A stretch of DNA of 64,000 nucleotides from Microbacteriaceae bacterium PS02333 (lineage in GTDB: Bacteria; Actinomycetota; Actinomycetes; Actinomycetales; Microbacteriaceae), in NCBI GenBank assembly GCA_029959665.1, contig JASCOI010000004.1:1-64000 (forward strand), given 5' to 3'. The notes below the pieces were generated by a model. The model made no database searches. It saw nothing but the letters and a program-made list of their open reading frames with translations, and had not been told where the DNA came from. Positions 25,186-34,900 of the stretch are shown here, piece by piece. Position 1 is the stretch's first letter; every line of letters starts with the position of its first letter. The position numbers were made by a program, and so were the translations under genes.

Positions 25186-25663
25186 CAAAGAATTCTCCAG
25201 CCCGGCGGACCGGGGGGTCGTCGTCGGAACACTGATGGTGCTCATGCCCATCGCCGTGATCGGGCTCGCGGGCGCCGCTGTCCGGCGATTCGATGCGCCT
25301 TCGCTCGTCGTGCTCGTTCTGCTCTTCAGCGCGTTGATCTGGATGACGGCGCTTGCCACGAGAGCAGCCGCATACGTCAAGTGGTCGCAGGAGCAGGTCA
25401 CCGTCGGTCTGGCCCCCTTCTGGCGGAATCGTTTGAGACGTTCTGACATCGTCGAGGTCACCGTCGTCCGGATCGACGCCTATGCCGACTACGGCGGATG
25501 GGGGATCAAGGGCTCCGCGCGCAGTGCGCACGGGAGGCTGTACTCGGTGGGCGGGGACTCTGCCGTGCGTATCCTGGCGCGAGACGGCCGAACGTTCGTC
25601 ATCGCGTTCAAGGACGGGGAAACACCGGCCCGTATCCGCGGCGCGTTGCAATCCGCCGATTGA
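25172..25663 (+). CDS. Small membrane protein with PH-like domain, candidate immunity protein
   Basis: The 163-residue protein has two membrane helices (residues 15-35 and 43-68) and a cytoplasmic domain of about 95 residues with alternating short strands (VTVGLAPFWRNRLRRSDIVEVTVVRIDAY, then GWGIKGS and FVIAFKDGE). That layout looks like a DUF3093/bacterial PH fold. No catalytic motif is visible. It overlaps the SdpB-like gene by 14 bases, so it belongs to the toxin operon. Bacillus immunity is given by SdpI, a membrane protein from another family. No SdpI or SdpR homologue is encoded within this window. The fourth operon gene is therefore the best candidate for self-protection, by position only. 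It could equally be an unrelated membrane protein that hitchhikes in the operon. Confidence 0.6.
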   Translation: MSVPDKEFSSPADRGVVVGTLMVLMPIAVIGLAGAAVRRFDAPSLVVLVLLFSALIWMTALATRAAAYVKWSQEQVTVGLAPFWRNRLRRSDIVEVTVVRIDAYADYGGWGIKGSARSAHGRLYSVGGDSAVRILARDGRTFVIAFKDGETPARIRGALQSAD

Positions 25664-25782
25664 CGTGCCGGACCCTCGAACCGACGGGAACCGCGCTGTT
25701 CCGTGCACGCTCGGCGCTGAGAACTCACGCGCTTGTCGGGCCGTCTGCCGGGGCGTTCAGTGGGTGGGTCGCGCGGTCCTTG

Positions 25783-27150
25783 TCAGCTGCCGGCGCGACC
25801 GAGCGCGCCCACCCACAACCCGTCCCGCGCTCGCGTCATCCCGACGTACAGCTCGCGGCGGTCGAGCTCTCGACGCTCGCGAGCGGCAACGGATTCGGTG
25901 TCGGGAGCGTCCGCGAGGAGCTTCGCAGGGACGTGCGGCAGCAGGACCTGCTTGAACTCGAGGCCCTTCGCGCGCTTGATGGTGCCGACGCGGACCATGT
26001 CCGAGCTCTTGCCCGCGTAGTTCTTCAGCGAGACGGACGGCACACCGGCAGCATCGAGGACCGCCTTGACCTTGTCGGCCTGCGGGTTCGTCGCGGTGAG
26101 GATCCCGACGTCACCGCGGCCGGTCCCGACCCGACGGAGGACCTCGTCCACGCGTGCGAGCAGCGCGGCGTCGTGCTCGTCACGACTCACGAAACGGTGG
26201 ACCCCAGGCTGCGGGCCCGAACGGGTGACCGCAGAGACCGCGTCGCCGGCGCCGTCCACGCCTTCGATGTCCACGAACTGGTCGTCCGCGACCATCTGCT
26301 TGGCGAAGTCGAGGATCTCGGCGGTGTTGCGGTGGTTGACGTCGAGGACCACACCGCGACCGGCCAAGCTGATCCCGACCTCACCGAGCGTGTAGCCGCC
26401 CGGGTAGATCGTCTGCTGGCCGTCACCGATGAGCGTGAGTCCGTCGGGGCGATCGCCGACGAGACCGTGCAGCAGTGACACCATTGCGCACGACAGGTCC
26501 TGCGCCTCGTCGACGATCACCGCGTCGTACCGGTCGAGCACCTGGTCACGCAGCGCATCGCGGGCGAGCAGGACCAGGTCCTGGAAGTCGCAGACACCCC
26601 GGCTCCGCAGGTTCGTCGAGTAGGCCTCGTACAAGTCCCACACCGCCTGCCGGACTTCGACCGGCAATGCGTGCTTCCGCCCGACGCGTGCCAGGTCGGC
26701 GTACTCGTCGAAGTGCGTCAGCCCTCGGCCCTTGATGACGTGGCTGATCTCCTCCTCCCAGTACCGGCGCGTGAAGCGCGCGGCGCGCAGTGGACTGGAG
26801 GTTCCGATGACGTTCCACGCATCGGCGAACGCGCGCTGGGCCTCCAGGCTGTCGATGCGGAACGCGACCCCGCGCTCCTTCAGAAGCTGGCTGGCGAACG
26901 CGTGGACGTTGACGAAGTCGACGCGGTCGACCATGTCGGGCGCGAGACGTTCGAGGAGTGAGTGCAGGACCGCGGGGAGGGTGCGGATGTAGGTGGTGAA
27001 GAGGACGCGGACTCCGGTCGCGCGCGCCAGGTATGCGGCGCGGTGCAGGCCGACGACGGTCTTGCCGGTGCCGGCGGCACCGCGGATGCGTGCGGGGCCG
27101 TTGAAGCTGCGGCGGACGAGTTTCGCCTGGACGGGGTCGAGGAAGGCCAT
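25783..27150 (-). CDS. UvrD/Rep-like SF1 helicase, probably 5'-truncated
   Basis: The 455-residue protein starts almost directly at the ATPase core. Motif I is GAAGTGKTVV (about residues 23-32), followed by CDFQDLV, motif II VIVDEAQDLS, motif III LIGDGQQTIY and motif IV near VNHRN. Motifs V and VI are TIKRAKGLEFKQV and LYVGMTRARDGLWV. Homologues usually carry 200 or more extra N-terminal residues. Here an in-frame TAA lies seven codons before the ATG, yet the intervening codons (GAVEPW) still look like family sequence (an EPW/ESW before the FLDPVQ segment). The gene therefore appears cut at its 5' end. The ATG has only a distant AAGG as ribosome binding site. It may be non-functional. It lies convergent to the Sdp-like operon and next to gene remnants. 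Confidence 0.7.
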   Translation of the reverse strand: MAFLDPVQAKLVRRSFNGPARIRGAAGTGKTVVGLHRAAYLARATGVRVLFTTYIRTLPAVLHSLLERLAPDMVDRVDFVNVHAFASQLLKERGVAFRIDSLEAQRAFADAWNVIGTSSPLRAARFTRRYWEEEISHVIKGRGLTHFDEYADLARVGRKHALPVEVRQAVWDLYEAYSTNLRSRGVCDFQDLVLLARDALRDQVLDRYDAVIVDEAQDLSCAMVSLLHGLVGDRPDGLTLIGDGQQTIYPGGYTLGEVGISLAGRGVVLDVNHRNTAEILDFAKQMVADDQFVDIEGVDGAGDAVSAVTRSGPQPGVHRFVSRDEHDAALLARVDEVLRRVGTGRGDVGILTATNPQADKVKAVLDAAGVPSVSLKNYAGKSSDMVRVGTIKRAKGLEFKQVLLPHVPAKLLADAPDTESVAARERRELDRRELYVGMTRARDGLWVGALGRAGS

Positions 27151-27910
27151 CCACGGTTCGACAGCGCCTTAAGGACACGGTGGAGGAAGGGTCCTGGATT
27201 TACTCGGGCTTGATGACAGGGGCGGTCGCGGGCGAGGACCGTGGCGGGTACGACTATCGGCGTTAGTGCCTACTGCTCGGGCGTCTGTCGCTAGCCGGCG
27301 ATGGTGGGGAGAAGTGCGAGGACGGCGGCGAAGAAATGGTCGACGCGAGTGGCTAACAGGCGCCGGCCCCGCTTCGTGACCTCTGCGGTGAGGTCGTGGA
27401 CGCCGACGACATCGACCGATGCGACCTCGCTATGCACCCACGTCTGACCCGCGAGGGCGACAACGGCGTGAACCTCTCCGGGCGGAAGGCCGATCTCCGC
27501 CAGGGTGGCGAGGTTCGCGACGTCGTCCTGGCCGCGGGAGATTCTGCCTGGTGCCGGAGGACCTACTCCTGGTTGCGTTAGCGAGAGGTTTCCACGGGTG
27601 CCGGATCACCGGCGATTATGACCGTTTGTCGCCCCGACGGGCGTCCGACTGCCCGGAGCGTGCGGTCCTAAACGACGTCCGGCATGTCTGGCAAGCACCG
27701 ACGTCCGCATCCTGGTCCGCTAATCGAGCCTTGTTCCAGGACGCATCACGAGGAAGTGCGGAACCGCGGCGCTCAAGAGACCTAAGTCGTTGTGTTGGTC
27801 GAGCTGAAACCGCGCGACGTATCAGCTGCGCGTTGACGGGCGATGCCCGGGCAGCACCTCGCTTTGTGAATGTGCTCGGTCAAGCGTGTCGTCGACCGGC
27901 TGGACGATGA
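27151..27910. other. Gene-free stretch with remnants, left edge of the defence island
   Basis: No open frame here has a start, ribosome site and family similarity. GC is lower than in the flanking glycosidase region, and stop codons are frequent in all frames after about 27560. It contains one probable gene remnant (27291-27560) and otherwise nothing I can name. No integrase, tRNA or clear insertion-sequence end was found. Confidence 0.6.
27291..27560 (-). pseudogene. Remnant of an unidentified gene (3' end only)
   Basis: Read on the minus strand and ending at TAG (27291-27293), about 85 codons give a natural-looking protein tail: DVANLATLAEIGLPPGEVHA, then TKRGRRLLATRVDHFFAAVL and LLPTIAG. 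Codon use is actinobacterial. No start codon with a ribosome site precedes it, and the frame closes at a TGA near 27606. I do not recognise the family. It is either a decayed gene end or a chance frame. Confidence 0.35.
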
Positions 27911-28429
27911 TCACCCGTTCTTGTCGCCCTGCTCGATGCCGAACTTCCCGCCTGTCACCGCCACTACAACGGTTCCGATCAGAGCCAAGGAAGCGACCGC
28001 TACGGTACCGAGTGCCGCGGCTTTCGCTCGGTGGTTCTGTGCTTGCAAAGTGGCCTGCTCTCGCACTGTCTGACCGATCGCCTCGGTGACGCGGAGCTTC
28101 TCGTCGAGTGAGATTGCGGGATCATCGAGCACTTTCCGAAGAGCGGATCTCCACTCCTCAAACGCCTCGTGCAGCTGATCCTCGTTATGGCTCATCGACC
28201 GCAATGTCTCTCGATGAGCCTCGGTCAGCTTCTCTAGAGCGCCGGAGGCAAGCTTTTGAAACTCGGGGAGCTGAGCAATGAGCTTCATCTGGGCCTCGGT
28301 GCTGAGGTGTTCCACCTGGAGCGCAAACTTCGAGAAGTTGCTGGCAGCCATCTTCTTGAGCTTTGCTACCTTCCGAGCGCTCGTTTCTTCGGGAGAGTCG
28401 TTCGTCATGTCCTTCTTTCCGTCTTTCAT
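27911..28429 (-). CDS. Coiled-coil protein with C-terminal membrane anchor
   Basis: The 172-residue protein of unknown family is last on the minus strand of the DISARM island. It starts with a charged Lys-rich tail, then about 120 residues of predicted helix rich in Glu, Gln and Leu (VEHLSTEAQMKLIAQLPEFQ region and LTEAHRETLRSM), and one hydrophobic helix near the C-terminus (ALGTVAVASLALIGTVVVAV) before a short tail. There is no signal peptide, so the bulk should face the cytoplasm from a tail anchor. The start is ATG with GAGG upstream; an internal ATG seven codons later with AAGGA is an alternative. It lies 307 bases beyond the Vsr gene. It could be a defence accessory or unrelated. Confidence 0.6.
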   Translation of the reverse strand: MKDGKKDMTNDSPEETSARKVAKLKKMAASNFSKFALQVEHLSTEAQMKLIAQLPEFQKLASGALEKLTEAHRETLRSMSHNEDQLHEAFEEWRSALRKVLDDPAISLDEKLRVTEAIGQTVREQATLQAQNHRAKAAALGTVAVASLALIGTVVVAVTGGKFGIEQGDKNG

Positions 28430-28736
28430 CGAGAGCCTCGCAACAACGCGATCGGCCCAGGCCGCCGAGACTATGACCGGCGTCTGGACCTGCCAGAGGC
28501 ACGACACTGACGCTTCGGAGCGTACGGGCCAGGCACGGAGGCGCTGTACCATACTGTCCGCTTCGCGGACCCGTGACCCGTGGATCAACAGACAAGCTGA
28601 AGTCCTAGGCCCCTCATGCCACGGAGGCAGACTGTGATTGCGAACCTCGTGACACTCCTCGTCGACTTGAATCGCCACTGACCTCGAAATCGTAGCTGTG
28701 CGCTGGAGGGTTCCTCTTGCAGTCGTGGAGCAATCG
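28430..28736. other. Intergenic region between the coiled-coil protein and the Vsr gene
   Basis: I see no supported gene. A long minus-strand frame continues upstream from the coiled-coil protein, but it lacks family similarity and crosses antisense into the Vsr gene. The region probably holds the promoter of the coiled-coil gene and the end of the DISARM transcript. No clear terminator hairpin was found. Confidence 0.5.
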
Positions 28737-29159
28737 TTAGACTGCTCCTCCGCGCACAGCGCGCTCGATTCGCATTGCGACATCCTTCGGTGCTTCATGT
28801 TCCCAGTAGCGCAACACTCGCCACCCTGCGTTCTCGAGAGCGGCGTTCGTGTCCGCATCCCGCTCGGTATTGCGAGCGAGCTTTGGCGCCCAGTACTCGG
28901 CGTTCCGTTTCGGCTGGGTCGCGTGCTTGGGGCATCCGTGCCAGAAGCATCCGTCGATGAAGACGGCGAGGCGGGCTCGGGTGAACACGATGTCCGCACG
29001 ACGCCTCAGAAGCGACGGTAATGGCGCGTAGTCGACCCGGTAGCGCAGGCCCCACGCGTGCAGCAGCCTGCGTACCGCGAGCTCCGTCGTTGTGTTTCGC
29101 CGCCTGTTCGCGAGCATCGACTTCCTCGTGCCTTCCGAGGTCGCCCAGGATTCAGACAT
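28737..29159 (-). CDS. Vsr-type very short patch repair endonuclease
   Basis: The 140-residue protein fits the Vsr family, which nicks DNA at T:G mismatches left by deamination of 5-methylcytosine. Visible motifs are RSMLANRRRNTTTELAVRRL, the catalytic aspartate in RRADIVFT, the zinc/active-site segment VFIDGCFWHGCPKH, and KLARNTERDADTNAALENAGWRVLRYWEHE. The length is typical. It overlaps the DrmC stop by eight bases and is the last gene of the DISARM transcript. Its natural partner is the C5-cytosine methyltransferase at the 5' end of the same gene run. A closely linked DUF559-type nuclease role is a less likely alternative. Confidence 0.88.
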   Translation of the reverse strand: MSESWATSEGTRKSMLANRRRNTTTELAVRRLLHAWGLRYRVDYAPLPSLLRRRADIVFTRARLAVFIDGCFWHGCPKHATQPKRNAEYWAPKLARNTERDADTNAALENAGWRVLRYWEHEAPKDVAMRIERAVRGGAV

Positions 29160-29880
29160 CCGCGACCTTCGATGCCGCCGTGGGTTCGATCGGGAAAAGG
29201 TGTCCCTCCGAATAGAGCATCGAGAACCGCTGTCGCAGCCCCGATGCGAAGTCGGCGTCGCGGATGATCACGCCGGCTTCGAGATTCCGCTCGTGGGCGG
29301 CCTCCGAGAGATTGGCGCTGGTGATGAACGCGACTCGCGAGTCGACGATGACGACCTTCGAGTGCTGAATCCCACCGTCGGGTCCTGGTCTGAAGCCGAG
29401 AAACCGAGCCCCTTGGAGCTGCTCCTGCATCCATGCCGCCGTCTTGCTGCCGTTCAGCTTCGGGTCGACGAGCACGGTGGTTCTCACACCACGGGCAACA
29501 GATCGCCACAGCGCCTTGAGATATGCCGAGGCCGGGCTCGCCGAGTAGGTCGACGCGAAAACTTCGTCGATGGCCTCGTCGACGAGATGGGCGATCGCGG
29601 CGGTTGTGTGATCACCGTCGCCTGGGAAGGTCGGTCCACTCCAAACCGCGCGCAGATCTGTGCCTCCGGCTCTTGAGGCCGCAGCAAAGCCGCGGAGCAC
29701 GGCGGCCAGATGCCCGGCGCCGAGCGCGTCGAAACACTCGCTGAAGAGCTTCCGGGAGGCCTCGTCGGGCAGCTTCGCCGCCGCCTTCACGGGGCTCCCG
29801 TCGATTTCCAGACTTGAAGCGAGCTTGAGCGCGAGCGAGGGCGAAACCTTGCCGGCTAACTTCTCGATCGTATCGCCCAT
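29152..29880 (-). CDS. drmC: DISARM protein DrmC (phospholipase D-like)
   Basis: The 242-residue protein has a single PLD-type active site: QHSKVVIVD near residues 169-177 (H-x-K-x4-D), followed by AFITSANLSEAAHERNLE. One HKD motif means it works as a dimer, as for DrmC. The N-terminal 100 residues are helical (KLAGKVSPSLALKLASSLE). In DISARM, DrmC was found dispensable for protection in one tested system. It starts one base after the DrmB stop and overlaps the Vsr start by eight bases, so it is co-translated with both. Confidence 0.88.
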   Translation of the reverse strand: MGDTIEKLAGKVSPSLALKLASSLEIDGSPVKAAAKLPDEASRKLFSECFDALGAGHLAAVLRGFAAASRAGGTDLRAVWSGPTFPGDGDHTTAAIAHLVDEAIDEVFASTYSASPASAYLKALWRSVARGVRTTVLVDPKLNGSKTAAWMQEQLQGARFLGFRPGPDGGIQHSKVVIVDSRVAFITSANLSEAAHERNLEAGVIIRDADFASGLRQRFSMLYSEGHLFPIEPTAASKVADV

Positions 29881-29881
29881 C

Positions 29882-31981
29882 TCACCCCGCCTGGTTCTCG
29901 GTCACGACCGCCCCAAAGAGCGGAGCGACACCCAGCGATCCTTCGTGCAGGTCGAGCACGAGGCGTCGGTCTATGAATCGGTTGGCGCGTTCGCACGAGG
30001 TCTCCGATAGGAAGCCGCAGAAGTGGCAAGCGGCACCGTGCAGGAAGTCCTCCTGATCCTTTGGCACGCGGTGCGCGCAGATCGGGTCGGAGGAGCAGCG
30101 CTGTGCCCGATGCAACGCCTCATGCACTACGCCCTCAAGGCGTGCGGTGCGGGCGAGATCGACAAGCCCGCCGAGCGTGCCTTCGCTATCCGGCGAGGTA
30201 GTCGTGATGAGAATGCCCGCGGCAGGGTCGCGACCGTCGTCCTCCCGCCACGCGTAGATACGCTCTGCCAACGATGCGGATCCGTACCCGCTCGACATCG
30301 CCATTTCGCGGATGAGTAGGTGGGAGATCGTGTGCAGCGCCCAATAGCGGGGTGGGGGCATCCGCTCGTCGGCATCGAGCTCGGCTGCGGTTCGGCTCTG
30401 GCGTCGAGCGAGGTTGCGTTCGTGCGCTGCGACGTGCGATGCCCACACCTCGCTGTTGAGCACGCCGGCCTCCCACCGGGCAACCATTTCCTCCGAGAAG
30501 CGAATGAATACTCCTTCGCCGCGGTCTTCGGTGGCCGGCACCCATTTGGGCTTACCCGAAATCGAGATCGGTACGATCCGTGCCGCATCGTCGCCGACGC
30601 GATCGAGCGCGTCGATGCGGGTAAAGCCGACGAAGGCGTTCGCCTTGCGGATGCGGTCGACAGCGACGACTTCCTGCACGACAGGGCCGAGGGTGAGTGC
30701 TACGGGGACGGGGTGCACTTTGAACCCGTTGCGTCGATCCTCGGCGAGGAAGTCGTCAGGATGTGTGAGCGTGCTCCACTCGGGAACGAGCAGATGGTTC
30801 GGATCGTACCCGGCCGGCCCTGCGGCAGCCGCGATGAGCGGCGGGAGGTCGCCCTTTGCAACCTGGATTGCCAGCCAGAGGTCTTCGTCCGAGGTGCCGT
30901 CGAACTTGGCCGTCATGCTCTCGGGGGCGAATTCCCGCCAGTTCGCGACCGAAGCGGCCGACGTGAGCTTGACCAGTTGTGCTGGCGGCAGCCCAAACAC
31001 CTCCTCGACGATGTCGAAAGGCTTTGGCTCTTTCCGCGAAGGCAGCACGAGCACGCTGATCGTTGCGGGGAACCACTGGTTCGCCGCACCCAGCAGCATC
31101 AGCCGCACTTCTCCCTGGCACGGCTCGTCAGGCGAAGCGAAGGTCGGTAGATGCGGGTGGCGTCCTCGACAATTCGGGAGGGACGCCTCCCCGCCGCCGC
31201 GTGTGAGCTCGGCGACGTTGCGCGAGGCGTCGCACTGCTGGCATTTGATCGACACCTGCGGGCCGAGATTCGAGCGCCACTCCATCATCCGTAGCTGCGG
31301 GTTGGCTACGCAATCCCTGCGGTTTCCGTCAGCGCCGTGCACCCAGTCGTTGTAAGGGAACTCGTCGAGGTGCCCGTTGGTGCAGGCGATGAGGTACCGT
31401 GCGGGCACCGCGATGCGGTCGCGCCCGTCGCCCTTGAATCGTCCCTTGCACTTTCGGTGTACGAAGCGCGCTAGATCGGGCCGGTGCTTGCGTGTGTTCT
31501 CGAATCGGAACATATTCGCCGACACGGGAGCGAGCAGGTCGCAGCCGGTACAGCGTAGCCACTGCGGGAAGACGCGAGTCGGGATTCCGATTGGCGTCGA
31601 GTCGCCGCCGAGTTCGTCCGCCAGCCACGGCGGCTGGCGCAGCTCGCCGACCTGCTGCCCGAGCTGGCGGCGTACCGCCTCGAGCAGCCGGGGCACGAGT
31701 ACAAGCTCGGGCTCACCACCCATGCGGGCGTACGCCTTGTCCCACGCGTCGATGCCCTGCGGCATCACCGCGAGATGCGGCAGGTCGACAGATGCCCCGA
31801 TGCCCGACGTGTAGAGCATCGCGTTGGGCCGGATCGACCCGATGCGCGCCCGGTTCTTTCCCTTTTGGGAAGCTTCGCCGAACGGGTCGGCGACTTCCCC
31901 TGGCACCCCCACTATTGCATCGGCGCCGGTCTCGCCGGCACCGACTTCAGCGGCGGAGGTCATGCTCTGGTCGTCGGTCAC
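29882..31981 (-). CDS. drmB: DISARM protein DrmB (DUF1998)
   Basis: The 699-residue protein has cysteine pairs for zinc: CTGCDLLAP, CQQCDAS, and a C-terminal cluster CSSDPICAHR with HGAACHFCGFLSETSCE. The C-terminal part is the DUF1998 domain with HTISHLLIREMAMSSGYGSASLAERIYAW. DrmB forms a complex with the helicase DrmA that loads on DNA and is needed for phage restriction. The chosen start is GTG overlapping the DrmA stop (GTGA). A downstream ATG six codons later is possible; longer frames upstream run into DrmA and are rejected. Confidence 0.9.
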   Translation of the reverse strand: MTDDQSMTSAAEVGAGETGADAIVGVPGEVADPFGEASQKGKNRARIGSIRPNAMLYTSGIGASVDLPHLAVMPQGIDAWDKAYARMGGEPELVLVPRLLEAVRRQLGQQVGELRQPPWLADELGGDSTPIGIPTRVFPQWLRCTGCDLLAPVSANMFRFENTRKHRPDLARFVHRKCKGRFKGDGRDRIAVPARYLIACTNGHLDEFPYNDWVHGADGNRRDCVANPQLRMMEWRSNLGPQVSIKCQQCDASRNVAELTRGGGEASLPNCRGRHPHLPTFASPDEPCQGEVRLMLLGAANQWFPATISVLVLPSRKEPKPFDIVEEVFGLPPAQLVKLTSAASVANWREFAPESMTAKFDGTSDEDLWLAIQVAKGDLPPLIAAAAGPAGYDPNHLLVPEWSTLTHPDDFLAEDRRNGFKVHPVPVALTLGPVVQEVVAVDRIRKANAFVGFTRIDALDRVGDDAARIVPISISGKPKWVPATEDRGEGVFIRFSEEMVARWEAGVLNSEVWASHVAAHERNLARRQSRTAAELDADERMPPPRYWALHTISHLLIREMAMSSGYGSASLAERIYAWREDDGRDPAAGILITTTSPDSEGTLGGLVDLARTARLEGVVHEALHRAQRCSSDPICAHRVPKDQEDFLHGAACHFCGFLSETSCERANRFIDRRLVLDLHEGSLGVAPLFGAVVTENQAG

Positions 31982-34900
31982 TTCGCGTCCTTCCTCGGAG
32001 CGAACGTCCACTTCGGCGTCGCCGTCGTGACGAGTTCGGTGAGGTTCAGCGGCGAGACGAGCAGGTCGATCTCGGGCTGCACTTCGCGCATTGAGTTCGC
32101 GACTCGGAACAGCCGGTCGCCGTCTTCGCCGAGCGAGTCCTCGGGGCTCGCAAGCAGCGGCACGACGTGCTGTTTCGGCAGCGTTTTGCGGACGTACGTA
32201 AGTCCGCCGCCGTTGAGGTCGGCGCGCTCTGTCCACTCGTCGAGCCGCAGCACGAGCTTGCTCTTCGCGAGCTTCGCGGCTGCGTCGTCGCCGGCTTGAG
32301 CGACACGCGCGACAAACCGATCGACGAGTTCATCGACGGAAGCTCGTCGGTGCGCGATCTGCCCGGCACCAGCAGTGGAATCAGGCGACAGCGATTCGCT
32401 CGCTGCGCGCCCCGCGTCGAGGACGCGCGCCGCCGAGACGATGAGTCCAGTGAGTCCGCGCTCAAGCGATGCCTCGGAGAACGGCGTCACAGACAGCGCC
32501 TCGACATTGGCGTAGAATGTATCATGATAGTACCCAAATTGCTCGTAATGAGCCATGTCGCGCGGGCGGGACCGGTTCGCAAGCGTCACCACGAGACCCG
32601 GCTTGGATGCCGTGCGGCCGACGCGCGACGAGGCCTGGATGTACTCGGCGGTGTTCTTCGGCTGACCGACGATGAGCATGAGTCCGAGGCGCGGCACGTC
32701 GACACCGACCTGTAGCATCGAGGTGGCGAGCACGACATCGAACGGTAACTCACGATCCGGCAGCTTGCCACCGGCCCTCAGCTTCACGGCGATCTCTGCT
32801 CGGCCGGCGGTGGTATCGAGCGCCCCGTCGAAGGGCGACGCGAGGTGCGTCAGCGTCCGACCGATCTCCGACGAGGAAACGCGCGACGTGAGCTCGCCGA
32901 GCCGGAGCGGGGTGCGACGGCGCGAATACCCCGTCGACTTGTCGGGGCTGCTGACGCGCGTCGTGACGTCGTCTTCGAGATATCGGCGCATGCCGGCGAG
33001 CTCGCGAGTCGCCGAGAAGTAGTCCACCAAGGTCATGTAAGGCTCGGCGGCGGCGCCGTGCTCGTCGAAGACCTTCTGCCCGGCAAGCAGCAGTATCTCG
33101 CTGAGCCGGATTTCGGCGAGGGTGAGTCTCGCCCCGTGCAGGCAGGCGCCGAGGTACTGCCGGCCGGGCTCTTCGTCGAGCGGCACCTCCTTCGAGAAGA
33201 ACGTGTCGCTCACCGACAGGACCTGCGGCGGGAACACCTCGACGTCACGTGCGTAAAGCCGCTGCACCTGCTCGCCGGCCCTGCGGACTGTCGCGGTAGA
33301 GGCGATCACCAGCGGCTTGACGGGCTTCGCGTATGCCTCGGCGCCGAGTTCCCAGCTTGAGAGCACATCGATCGCGCCCTCGAAGAGCCCGACCGCGGTC
33401 CCGAGCGCGCCACTGATGAGGTGGAGCTCGTCTTGGATGATGAGGTCGGGCGGACGGAGCCGACCGACGGGCAGTACCTGTGTCGGCGGATAGCTGCGAC
33501 CGTTCTTCGTGCTCTCGTTGTGACGGTCCGCTCCGCAGACGTTGGCCTCTGAGTCGGCATGCTTGTAACCGTGCCGTGGGCACTTTCGCGAGACGTAGCC
33601 AAAGAGGCTTGCAGCTTCGCCTTCGCGCGCGAGCCGGGCGAATTTGTCGACCGTGGCAAGCAGGAACGTCGGCGGATGCCGGTAGATCTCGTCGTCGACC
33701 GTAAGCACCGGCAGGCCCTCAACGGCTTCGCCTCCGGCGGCGAACGGGCAGCCCGAGCGGCGGTCGCCGCAGTAGACACGGATGCGCTTCTCGACATCGT
33801 CGGCCTCGACGTCCGCTTTGGGGTTGATCGGCGCTCCGCACCAGGGGCAGTGGTCGAGCTGAAGCACCGATAGCCCGTAAGCGGAGTTGCCCTCACTCTC
33901 GCGCACGTCCTTCACCTGTTCAGATGCCTCGGAGTAGCGCTTCGGACTGACGCTTGAGCCGACCCAGAGGCCGATTCGGAACGGCGCCAGGCCCCACCTG
34001 GTCGGATCTTCGCGGCGAACGAGCTCGGCGGCGCACATGAGGGTCGTCGCACGGATGAACTGCTGCGAGGTGAGTAGTCGCAGCGTGTATCGCATGAGCA
34101 CGGCGACGCCGTCACCGCCGTCGAGTATCCCTTGGGGGGTCTCGACTTTCCCCTGCAAGCGACGAATGCCAAACGTGAACGCCGCGAGGCCGAGGTAGGC
34201 CTCGGTCTTGCCTCCACCGGTGGGGAAGAATAGGAGTTCGGCGCGTGGGAAGTCCGAGGATCGTCGCACGTGTGTCGGATCAACCACGGCAGGCAGCTGC
34301 ATGAGGATGAACGCGAGTTGGAACGCGCGCCAGGACGCGACTTTGTCGCCAAGGGCGTCAACCTCGCTTACGGCTGCGCCGATCTTTACCGACTTCTGCT
34401 CGATGCGCAGCGCAGCAACCTGCGAGCGAAGACGCTGGTCGCGCATCGTGCGATTCATGAACCAGAACGCCTGTTGGGCCTGTTCGTTCGACTCGAGAAG
34501 ATCGAGACCTAGTGTCAGCCGGTGCAGCGCCGCAGTCGCATCCTCGATGCCGACCTCGCCCTCCTTCCTGAGCCAGGCGGGCAGTTGTGCGTTTGCGGCG
34601 GATTGCTTCGCGATCCAGTCGGAGTATGCGTCAACGAGCGGCTGCAGACCTATGCGGAGTTCGGCGGGCGACGACTCCATGAGCATCCGCATGCTCAGCA
34701 CCGCGCCCGCAACCTCCGGCGCGCGAGTCTGCGGCACCTCGGCGGTCGGTAGCCACGTCGTACGCACCGCGGTCACACGACGCGGGTCGTCCTCGGCGAC
34801 GTCCCAGGCGACGGAAGCGGTACGGCCGACGGCGAACTCGAGCCGGTCGCGGTAGAGCAGGTCGAGGCGGCGCACCTCTGGGTCGCGCGCGCCACGATCG

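Noticed and set aside
28185-28999. Extended upstream frame of the coiled-coil protein and overlapping shorter frames
   Set aside because: They lack homology and run antisense or out of frame into intergenic DNA and the Vsr gene.
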